A stretch of DNA of 7,899 nt from CG2-30-40-21 sp043806395 (GTDB lineage: Bacteria; UBA9089; CG2-30-40-21): positions 1-7,899 of the forward strand of contig JAZDHC010000106.1 in assembly GCA_043806395.1 (NCBI GenBank), given 5' to 3'. A model generated the notes under the pieces. The model had not been told where the DNA came from. It saw nothing but the letters and a program-made list of their open reading frames with translations, and searched no databases. Below are positions 1-5,967 of this stretch, in pieces. Positions within the stretch are counted from its first letter, which is position 1. The number at the start of each line of letters is the position of its first letter. Both the position numbers and the translations under genes were made by a program.

Positions 1-40
1 CTTTGTTTGAAAGCTTGCGGTTAGTTGAGAGTGCAATATT

Positions 41-70
41 CCCCCTTAGAAAAGGGGGTTAGGGGGTTGT
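41..70. repeat. Short hairpin plus G-run repeat module
   Basis: CCCCCTT (41-47) pairs with AAGGGGG (52-58) around a 4-nt loop, followed by TTAGGGGGTTGT. A degenerate copy lies at 5780-5816. It sits downstream of the kinase stop but has no T-run after the stem on the minus strand, so terminator function is unsupported. Confidence 0.65.
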
Positions 71-141
71 ATTCTGTAGATGATGTCCCCTTGCCCGAAA
101 GGAATCATATGAAAAACGATGAAAGTGAACCGTCCCAACAT

Positions 142-210
142 CTGCGTAATCTGCGTAATCTGCGGATAAATTCTTCTCTGTATCTTTGTGGCAAATTCCC
201 CTCTCAAGGT
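142..210. repeat. 9-bp tandem repeat and associated filler modules downstream of the kinase
   Basis: CTGCGTAAT is repeated at 142-150 and 151-159, with a diverged third copy at 160-168. A TTCTTCTCTGTATC module follows at about 171-192, then ATTCCCCTCTCAAGG at about 195-209. The last two have relatives at 5816-5838 and 5731-5748. No gene is present in 1-212. Confidence 0.65.
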
Positions 211-212
211 AG

Positions 213-2483
213 TTACGGAAGTTTAATTACAAAGGTTGTTCCCTTCCCTATCTGGCTTGTAACCTCAATCTTGCCTTGATGTGCCTCAATGATACGATGA
301 CATATGGCTAATCCTAATCCTGTGCCTTTGCCTTTTGTTGTAAAAAATGGGTCAAAGATATGCTCTATGTCTTTTTCTGCTATACCTCTGCCTGTATCAG
401 AAACGCTTATCTTAATAAACTCCCCTTCCTTCTCAGGACAGACACATAGGTCTGTCCCTACTGTCAACTTTTTACTCTTACCTTCTGTTAGAGCCTCAGT
501 AGCATTCTTGACAAGGTTAATCACAACTTGTTTTAGTCGGTCTAAATCAGCCAGAATATCAGGAAGGTCGCTGGTTAACTCCTGTTTTACCTCAACATTA
601 GAAAGTATTTCAGTAGGTATCTCAGCCATTGCCTTTTTAATTAGCTCGTTTATGTTCACCTGGGTCTTTTTCAATTCAAACGGTCTTGAGACATTCAAAA
701 GGTCATTAATAAATGTTGTTGCCCTGATGACAGCATTATTCGACTGCTGGATAGTTCGGTGAGCAGCAACATTTTCTTGAGGTACAATCTTATTGAGTAA
801 GTACAGCCCGTTTGAGATTACCTGCAATGGGTTTCTAATCTCATGTGCCGCCTCTGCAGAAAGTGTTGCTATTGCCGCCAATTTCTCTGCCTGTATGAGT
901 TTTTCCTCTGTGTGCTTTTTCTCAGTAATGTCGCGAAATACCAGAACTACACCAATTATATTGCCATCCTTATCATAAATAGGTGCTCCGCTGTCAGCAA
1001 TTACCCGTTCGCTGCCATCAAGCGATATCAAGGCCGTATGATTAGCCAGTCCAACAATCAGCCCGGATTCAAGTACCTTCTCCACAGGATTTTCACATTG
1101 CTTGCGAGTCTGCTCATTGATAATATAGAAGATATCACCAGTAGGTTTGCCAATCGACTCCTCTTCTTTCCAGCCAGTAAGTTCTTCTGCCACCTTATTA
1201 AGTAAAACTACCTTTCCTTGTGTATCAGCAACAATGACACCATCACCAATACTGTGCAAGGTTACATCAAGCTGTTCCTTCTCATAAACCAATGCTCTGG
1301 CAAGCTCCCCAATCTGTTCTGAAACATTACTCACAGATTGGATAATATCCTGACTAAGGATGTCTATGTGCTTAAAAAAGTCCGTATAAACAGCCGTACA
1401 GACAAGTGACCATTGGACATCCTTTATATTTATTGGCAGAACATACTGAAACTTATCCACTACCTCGCCCTTAATATTCATCCCCTGATAATAAGAATAA
1501 AATTCCTCGCCGGACCTGGCCCTCTTATGCCAATCCCAGAATCCATGCAGGTATTTATCTGGTCTATATCCCTTTTCAACCTCTTCTGGTAGTAAGTTTA
1601 TTATCCTTCTATCAGGATGAAAAATAATCTTACCTGTCTGTCTATCTATTACCCCAATATAACCACCTTCACCTACCTTCTGAGTAGATAGGACATAAAA
1701 TTGCTCATCCTCTTGTAGTTCCCTTAAATCAATATATTTCCGATTGGCTAAATATAGCTTGAGCATCTCGGCAACATCATATATCTTCTCCCTGGCAGCC
1801 TTGATAATTATCTCCTCTAACACTTTTTTCGTCTTCTTGGCTACCTCACCTTCTAACCTGATAAGGATTTTATAAACCTCGTTTGGTAGTTTTTCTTCAA
1901 ACTCAGTTTCCATGATGCCCAATCTCCTCTTCAATAGATATTCCCTGGCCATGTATTTGGCACTTTCAGTATAAAACCATCTCTCTATATTCAGGCTAAG
2001 AAACTCGAAAAATTGCTCAGGGGTATTTTTAAACTTAAGACAAAACAAGTCAAAGCACTGTGGGGTATATCTTGACAACCTATCTGCATCCTTAACAATA
2101 CCGTCCTCTTTGGAGATGGGGTTTGTTCTTGTATCATGCCAGGCTACAATCTCGATAATCTGACTTTTTTCTTCCAAAGGCCAATTTAGTTCTGAGAGAA
2201 TCAACTCAGACAGGTTAGCGCTTTCAGTTTCATGTTTGTGGGTTAGTTCTATCCCTTTTAACTCCTTATGAATCTTTCTTGCCTTCAGCTCTTCTGTATA
2301 GGAGAAGCAGCGCCAACCTGTATCATGCAAGATGACAGCAGGTATGATTATCCTTTCGTTCCCACCCTCTAATTGGATTAGCTTCTTTGCCATTTCTAAG
2401 ACAGTAACAAGATGAACCAAGTCAGTCTTATCTCGACAATACCCTTTGGCTTTTTCAAATATAGTTTCAAAGGTTTTTTCCAT
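213..2483 (-). CDS. Soluble sensor histidine kinase: HD, Cache-like, PAS, HisKA and HATPase_c regions (756 aa)
   Basis: Residues 20-140 form an HD domain that keeps its likely metal ligands: H24, H53-D54, H84, H116-D117, and D132/D134 in KDADRLSRY. A helical linker leads to a Cache-like sensor region at about 230-375 (GYIGVID, TGKIIFHPD, then VQWSLVCTAVYTDFF). A PAS domain spans about 405-520 (LDVTLHSIGDGVIVAD to VFRDITEKK). HisKA carries the phospho-acceptor H547 (AAHEIRNP). HATPase_c has an N box (N656, N660), G1 box D696-TGRG, F box DPFF at 711-714 and G2 box GKGTGLGL. I see no signal peptide or membrane segment, so it should act in the cytosol. The frame stays open upstream to 2633, but that stretch is palindromic MITE sequence. 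I start at ATG 2483 because GGAGGAGGG lies 5 nt before it. It is the last gene of the operon behind the split PEP-synthase-like pair. Its signal and partner regulator are unknown; no response regulator is in the window. Confidence 0.9.
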   Translation of the reverse strand: MEKTFETIFEKAKGYCRDKTDLVHLVTVLEMAKKLIQLEGGNERIIIPAVILHDTGWRCFSYTEELKARKIHKELKGIELTHKHETESANLSELILSELNWPLEEKSQIIEIVAWHDTRTNPISKEDGIVKDADRLSRYTPQCFDLFCLKFKNTPEQFFEFLSLNIERWFYTESAKYMAREYLLKRRLGIMETEFEEKLPNEVYKILIRLEGEVAKKTKKVLEEIIIKAAREKIYDVAEMLKLYLANRKYIDLRELQEDEQFYVLSTQKVGEGGYIGVIDRQTGKIIFHPDRRIINLLPEEVEKGYRPDKYLHGFWDWHKRARSGEEFYSYYQGMNIKGEVVDKFQYVLPINIKDVQWSLVCTAVYTDFFKHIDILSQDIIQSVSNVSEQIGELARALVYEKEQLDVTLHSIGDGVIVADTQGKVVLLNKVAEELTGWKEEESIGKPTGDIFYIINEQTRKQCENPVEKVLESGLIVGLANHTALISLDGSERVIADSGAPIYDKDGNIIGVVLVFRDITEKKHTEEKLIQAEKLAAIATLSAEAAHEIRNPLQVISNGLYLLNKIVPQENVAAHRTIQQSNNAVIRATTFINDLLNVSRPFELKKTQVNINELIKKAMAEIPTEILSNVEVKQELTSDLPDILADLDRLKQVVINLVKNATEALTEGKSKKLTVGTDLCVCPEKEGEFIKISVSDTGRGIAEKDIEHIFDPFFTTKGKGTGLGLAICHRIIEAHQGKIEVTSQIGKGTTFVIKLP
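436..457. repeat. In-frame 22-bp palindrome inside the kinase ATPase domain
   Basis: GGACAGAC (436-443) and GTCTGTCC (450-457) are perfect inverted arms around ACATAG. In the kinase frame this reads within GTDLCVCPEKEG (residues 676-687), between the KLTV strand and the FIKISVSDTGRG strand of HATPase_c, where a variable turn is expected. The motif resembles intergenic palindromic repeats of other environmental bacteria, from memory only. Confidence 0.6.
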
Positions 2484-2488
2484 TAATT

Positions 2489-2497
2489 CCCTCCTCC
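2489..2497 (-). promoter_or_regulatory. Strong ribosome binding site that decides the kinase start
   Basis: On the minus strand GGAGGAGGG stands 5 nt upstream of ATG 2483. It lies outside the MITE that starts at 2509, so it survived the insertion. In the reconstructed ancestral locus these bases were also the last codons of the upstream ATP-grasp gene (Gly-Gly-Gly-Asn-stop). Confidence 0.85.
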
Positions 2498-2508
2498 TCG
2501 TATCCTTA

Positions 2509-2667
2509 GGGTCTGTCACAAAATAACTGTTACATTCGGTTGCCGCTTCATCTCGTCCAGCGGCGTTGTGCTCCTTAAGACATAGCTCACTATGACTTAA
2601 GGAGCACGCCTTGCTGGACGAGCGAATCGACAACCTCGATGTTACACATTTATTTTGTGACAGACCC
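2509..2667. mobile_element. 159-bp MITE with 18-bp perfect terminal inverted repeats and TTA target duplication
   Basis: The ends are GGGTCTGTCACAAAATAA (2509-2526) and its exact complement (2650-2667). They are flanked by the direct repeat TTA at 2506-2508 and 2668-2670. Nearly the whole element is one long palindrome centred near 2588. Inner stems pair CTCGTCCAGC (2552-2561) with 2613-2622, GTGCTCCTTAAG (2568-2579) with 2596-2607, and CATAG (2581-2585) with 2590-2594, leaving a 4-nt loop. There is no transposase, so it would have to be moved in trans. A 3-bp TNA duplication is known for IS1031-type members of the IS5 family, but I cannot assign the parent element. It separates the ATP-grasp gene from the kinase gene and supplies the former's last codons and stop. 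Transcribed, it would form a very long hairpin inside the operon mRNA. Confidence 0.9.
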
Positions 2668-3616
2668 TTATTTCTGGCATAAAACTAAACACTGTCTGTT
2701 CTGGTTTATGAAACGGCACTTGATGCCTTCTATTCCACACGGTTTCAGATCTTGCTTGAAGGATGATAATCTCCGCGGAATCACTATCTATCGCCCATTC
2801 AATATCTTGATAGCATCCAAAGTGATTTTCAATTATCTTTGATATGCTTGATAGTTGATAAATGTATCTTCCCTCAAGCAGATTTGCTGACCCCTGTTCT
2901 CCGATCCCTGACCCCTGATTGGTAATCTTGTCAATCAGTATCGAGTGAGGTGTGATTTCCCCTGAAACAACAGACTCACCTGAGCCGGCCGAATACTCAA
3001 TCAATATCTTTGAGGCATCACCAGTGGCAGGGTTTACCGTAAACATTACCCCGGCAAATCTGGCGTTAATCATTTGTTGAATGATAACCCCCATGGACAT
3101 ATCCTGTGGGGTTTGAATGTTTATACCCAATTCCCTCAGATAGGCTAATGCCCGCAAACTAAAGGCACTCTGCCAGCATTTCTTAACACCTTCAATTAAT
3201 TTATCCCCTGGTGGGACATTAAGAAAGGTATCATAAAGCCCGGCAAAGCTTGCCCCGGCTAAATCCTCTATTACAGAAGAAGACCTGACCGCAAAGGTAG
3301 TATTTTCCTTAACCAATAGTGTGCTACATGCAGAGGTTATCGCATTCATTATTGCTATTGGAATTTTAGTAGCAACAAAGAGTTCGCTAATCCTCCGGCT
3401 ACTTTCCTTAATCCCTTCCGGTTGGGAAGGTAAAAGTAATTCGTTGAGCCTGGTATAAATTCCGTTAGCAACAATAAAATCCATGAATGCTGTTTTGGTG
3501 AGAGTAAACCCTTCTGGTGTTTTTATCCCTATCTTCTTTAATTCTCCAAGTCTTGCGGCTTTATTCCCAACCTCAGGGGATATTGTTTGATCATATGCCC
3601 ATTTTATATACCCCAC
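2642..3616 (-). CDS. PEP-synthase-like ATP-binding subunit (PPDK_N / ATP-grasp), phenylphosphate synthase beta-like (324 aa)
   Basis: This corresponds to the N-terminal ATP-binding third of PEP synthase as a separate protein. Visible family motifs are VGNKAARLGELKKIG (16-30), PEGFTLT (34-40), AVRSSSVIEDLAGASFAG (109-126), CWQSAFSLRALAY (147-159), GVIIQQMINARFAGVMFTVNP (176-196), GSGESVVSGEITP (211-223), DIEWAID (271-277) and LQARSETVW (286-294). In the family this unit binds ATP and phosphorylates the histidine of the swivel domain, here on the preceding gene product. The start is GTG at 3616, overlapping the upstream TAG by one base (TAGTG), which suggests translational coupling. Two oddities stand out. 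Residues 233-243 come from a 21-bp-period repeat in frame. Codon 317 and everything after it is read from the MITE, which supplies the stop. The catalytic core is complete, so the protein may still be active. Confidence 0.88.
   Translation of the reverse strand: MGYIKWAYDQTISPEVGNKAARLGELKKIGIKTPEGFTLTKTAFMDFIVANGIYTRLNELLLPSQPEGIKESSRRISELFVATKIPIAIMNAITSACSTLLVKENTTFAVRSSSVIEDLAGASFAGLYDTFLNVPPGDKLIEGVKKCWQSAFSLRALAYLRELGINIQTPQDMSMGVIIQQMINARFAGVMFTVNPATGDASKILIEYSAGSGESVVSGEITPHSILIDKITNQGSGIGEQGSANLLEGRYIYQLSSISKIIENHFGCYQDIEWAIDSDSAEIIILQARSETVWNRRHQVPFHKPEQTVFSFMPEIRVCHKINV
2887..2917. repeat. In-frame 21-bp-period repeat inside the ATP-grasp gene
   Basis: CTGACCCCTG occurs at 2887-2896 and again at 2908-2917, a spacing of exactly 21 bp. 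On the coding strand it reads QGSGIGEQGSA, a Gly/Ser-rich stretch between the SILIDK strand and the later EGRYIYQL segment. It looks like a low-complexity loop inserted into an otherwise conserved domain. The 21-bp period keeps the frame. Confidence 0.7.
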
Positions 3617-5457
3617 TATTCCAATACCTCTACTATTCCCTTATTCCCATCAACCCTTATGCGTTGTCCTGTCTTAATCAATTGGGTAGCAAAGCCAGTC
3701 CCAACGATTGCAGGCAAACCATACTCCCGGCAAACTATAGCCGCATGACTCATTATTCCACCGACATTGGTGACGATTGCGGCAAGTTTTGAGAATATTG
3801 GCGTCCATGAAGGTGTGGTTATGGGGCAGACCATTACCTCGCCTTCCTCTATTTCATCCAGATCCTCTACAGACAATATTACCCTTGCCTTCCCTTCTGC
3901 AATTCCTGGTGAGGCAGGATGTCCTTTTATCAACTCCACCTTTTTCAAACCATCACTTACTGTCTCAAGCCAGGACTCTATCCTCTCTGAGACAACCCCC
4001 CAGAGCATAATGGTAAACGGCTCAGTTATCTTCTCAGGTGGGGTACCCAAGGCTGGTACCGGCTGGTATTTTGACAGGGCAGAGATTATCTTTTTTCTCT
4101 CCTCTATTCTTTTCGGCCAATACATTGGACCCATAGACGGAGAACCAATTGCCCATGAGGAACATAAATCATATAGTGCTTGAGAAACTTCATATCTATT
4201 CAGATAAAAGACATCTTCCACATCCTCAAAAAACCTACCTTCAACAAATACCCTGCCAATCTGGCGCATCTTATTCCAGAAAATGGTATGATGCCAATGC
4301 TCCACATAGAAATTATGCTCCTCTACATACGGAAAGACTGTTTTGGCTAAGGCGAGTTTTTCCAAAAACGCCTTAGCATCTTCCTCTGTCTTAAGAAGAT
4401 TAGCATATCCATCCTTTAATCGCTCTGCCTCTTTTCGTATCTCCTCAGACTTTCTTTCTATCTCTTGCCCTGCAAGTATTTTTTTAATATACCCTCTAAT
4501 AGCTGAAAATGGTACCGAGAGGTCATCTATCCAGCTCAAAGGGGTATGATAGAAACCAGTCCCAGAGTTGAAATAAAACCATGGGTCTTTGACCTCTTCC
4601 AATGCCTCTAACCATTTCTTACCATTGTTATCAGCCGCAAGCCTTGACAGATTTCCTTCAATATCCAGATTATTAAGAAATATCTCTTGCAGGTTAAGGC
4701 TACAGGCAAGTTTTGCCAGCTTTTTCAGCTCAGTATCAGGTCTAAAAAGGATGACATCAATGCCGGCGACCATCTGAGTAATAGTCTGCTCAGAGATATC
4801 CGGGAAAGCAGTCTTCATAAAGCATGAAAAATCAAGGAAAGCCGCATAGCCAAGATTCAGAAACTCAAAGTGATATGCCCATATTCTGGACATACTTTCT
4901 AAAAGCCTGTTGTATGCCTTTTGCAGTCGAAATCCGGTAGAAACACCAACGGCATCCTTGACTAAAGATATATCCTCTTTTTCAGGCAGATGAGGAATTT
5001 CTATCCCCTTTAAACCTTCAATCTCCTTGACTACCTTCTCCTTCCATTTAGCATAAAGGGCATCCCAATTCTGGTAATAAAAGCCTGCCCGTTCTGAAAA
5101 ATCCTTTATCCTTTCTTTTATCTCATCGGGGTTATTCACAGCAATGGGGGAGATATACAGATAGCCGTTCAGCACCCGCTGGGCTATGCCCAGGGCTGGT
5201 GGGACAATAAATATCCGTGAATTGTAGGCTCCTAAGGCAGGTCCCCAACTCTCAGCCGTAATAACATCAAATGGGTATAATGGGGTGGTATGGTGCATAG
5301 TATCGCAAAACCAGAACCTTTCCTCAAATTCTCTGCGTTCCTCACTAAATAAAAGATAGTAAGGATACATCTCCGCCCAGCCTTCTGCACCTTCTGGTGT
5401 TTGGACATCAAATGGAGAAGGGAAACTCCGCTTATCTGTTTTTTGGCAAGTAGTCAT
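3616..5457 (-). CDS. PEP-synthase-like phosphohistidine (swivel) subunit, phenylphosphate synthase alpha-like (613 aa)
   Basis: The C-terminus is a PEP-utilising-enzyme mobile domain: KGHPASPGIAEGKARVI (511-527), then VGGIMSHAAIVCREYGLP (565-582) with H571 as the predicted phospho-acceptor, ending VDGNKGIVEVLE. The stretch around 372-425 (VFPYVEEHNFYVEHW, DVEDVFYLN) resembles the linker before this domain in PEP synthases. The N-terminal 300 residues (SPFDVQTPEGAEGWAEMYPYY, YPFDVITAESW, NGYLYISP) match my recollection of phenylphosphate synthase large subunits of about 70 kDa. The canonical C-terminal pyruvate-binding barrel is absent. Expected chemistry is ATP to AMP plus Pi via phospho-His, then transfer to a small acceptor; phenol is a guess from family resemblance. 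The start ATG has AAGGAGG 7 nt upstream. Its TAG overlaps the GTG of the next gene. No carboxylase (UbiD-like) or CBS-domain third subunit is in the window, so the substrate remains open. Confidence 0.85.
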   Translation of the reverse strand: MTTCQKTDKRSFPSPFDVQTPEGAEGWAEMYPYYLLFSEERREFEERFWFCDTMHHTTPLYPFDVITAESWGPALGAYNSRIFIVPPALGIAQRVLNGYLYISPIAVNNPDEIKERIKDFSERAGFYYQNWDALYAKWKEKVVKEIEGLKGIEIPHLPEKEDISLVKDAVGVSTGFRLQKAYNRLLESMSRIWAYHFEFLNLGYAAFLDFSCFMKTAFPDISEQTITQMVAGIDVILFRPDTELKKLAKLACSLNLQEIFLNNLDIEGNLSRLAADNNGKKWLEALEEVKDPWFYFNSGTGFYHTPLSWIDDLSVPFSAIRGYIKKILAGQEIERKSEEIRKEAERLKDGYANLLKTEEDAKAFLEKLALAKTVFPYVEEHNFYVEHWHHTIFWNKMRQIGRVFVEGRFFEDVEDVFYLNRYEVSQALYDLCSSWAIGSPSMGPMYWPKRIEERKKIISALSKYQPVPALGTPPEKITEPFTIMLWGVVSERIESWLETVSDGLKKVELIKGHPASPGIAEGKARVILSVEDLDEIEEGEVMVCPITTPSWTPIFSKLAAIVTNVGGIMSHAAIVCREYGLPAIVGTGFATQLIKTGQRIRVDGNKGIVEVLE

Positions 5458-5464
5458 CTAAAAA

Positions 5465-5471
5465 CCTCCTT
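5465..5471 (-). promoter_or_regulatory. Ribosome binding site of the PEP-synthase-like operon
   Basis: AAGGAGG on the minus strand lies 7 nt before ATG 5457. It sits 4 nt from the palindromic element that begins at 5476, so any promoter must lie inside or beyond that element. I see no convincing -35/-10 pair there. Confidence 0.85.
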
Positions 5472-5475
5472 TTGT

Positions 5476-5641
5476 TGTAGTGTCGCGTCAACTTTGACAT
5501 GTCGCAACAAATATTCTGGATTCCTGTTCCTTGCCTTCGCAGGGACAAGCTTCGCAGGAATGACAACAATCACCGAGTTGTCATTCCTGCGTAGGCAGGA
5601 ATCTATCTTTATTTATCCGACACTTGAGAGTTGACACTACA
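5476..5641. mobile_element. 166-bp MITE-like palindromic element upstream of the PEP-synthase-like operon
   Basis: TGTAGTGTC (5476-5484) is matched by its complement GACACTACA (5633-5641). The similarity continues inward after a 5-base insertion in the left arm: both arms read GTGTC, then AACT, then a TGTCG-like segment. The core is the GCAGGAATGACA-type hairpin listed separately. No clear target duplication flanks it, and it has no coding capacity. It occupies almost the entire proximal leader of the operon. Confidence 0.6.
5553..5591. repeat. Perfect 15-bp hairpin of the dispersed GCAGGAATGACA repeat type
   Basis: CGCAGGAATGACAAC (5553-5567) pairs exactly with 5577-5591 across a 9-nt loop. 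Partial copies of the same GGATTCCTG/CAGGAATC motif sit at 5518-5526 and 5595-5603, extending the stem imperfectly. Repeats with this core are widespread in intergenic DNA of many bacteria. It is not followed by a T-run on either strand, so I do not call it an intrinsic terminator. Confidence 0.75.
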
Positions 5642-5967
5642 GTAGTTCAAAGCTCTATTCTGACAAATATTGGGCATGGTTCAAATCAGAGTAACAAATT
5701 GGGCAAGCGATAGCGTGTCTGTATTTCCCTAATCCCCTCTTGAGAGGGATGGACGCTACTGCGGAGGAGGGTGCGTAATCCCTTAACAAGGAGATTAGGT
5801 GGTTGGGGGGGTTGTTCTTCTCTGTGCCTCTGTGCCTAATTTAATATTGTCAAAGTACTATATCACATTTTACCTTGAAACACAAGTAATAATTTATTTT
5901 TTGAGAAACTTGTTTGTACAATCGTGTTTATCTGTGGTTCAATCCCATGCCTGAGTAGTTACAAATA
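5642..5967. other. Repeat-rich intergenic region, no gene seen
   Basis: No coding region is credible here. The stretch holds degenerate repeat modules at 5731-5838 and an AT-rich tract at 5840-5940. Both the end of the CCA gene transcript and the promoter for the downstream operon should fall in this region or in the adjacent palindromic element. I find neither an intrinsic terminator nor a clear sigma-70 promoter on the minus strand. Confidence 0.6.
5731..5838. repeat. Composite of three dispersed repeat modules
   Basis: In order: AATCCCCTCTTGAGAGGGAT (hairpin CCCTC/GAGGG, 5735-5748); a CCCTTAACAAGG module running into a TTAGGTGGTTG G-rich tail (5780-5816); and a TTCTTCTCTGTGCC module in which CTGTGCCT is repeated (5816-5838). 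All three also occur, in another order, at 41-212, which marks them as separately mobile or recombining filler sequences. Confidence 0.65.

Noticed and set aside
142..168. Possible CRISPR-like array
   Set aside because: The 9-bp units are contiguous, with no spacers and only three copies.
25..279. 84-aa plus-strand open frame
   Set aside because: It reads through hairpin and 9-bp tandem repeats (NLRNLRI) and runs into the kinase 3' end; no protein features.
2484..2633. 50-residue N-terminal extension of the kinase
   Set aside because: It is read entirely through the MITE palindrome and its flank and has no family similarity, whereas ATG 2483 has a strong, well-spaced ribosome binding site.
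3767..4183. 138-aa and other plus-strand open frames opposite the large genes
   Set aside because: They are antisense shadows of well-supported conserved proteins, with no ribosome binding sites or recognisable domains.
3616..5457. Ordinary full-length PEP synthase or pyruvate phosphate dikinase broken by a frameshift
   Set aside because: The domain order is swivel subunit first and ATP-grasp second in a separate overlapping gene, and the C-terminal substrate-binding barrel is absent. This is a genuine split architecture, not a broken single gene.
5553..5591. Intrinsic terminator upstream of the PEP-synthase-like operon
   Set aside because: The stem is excellent but no T-run follows it on either strand, and the sequence fits a dispersed repeat family.
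5849..5854. TTGACA hexamer on the minus strand as a promoter
   Set aside because: No -10-like hexamer at a suitable distance; the bases 17 nt away belong to the CTGTGCC repeat.
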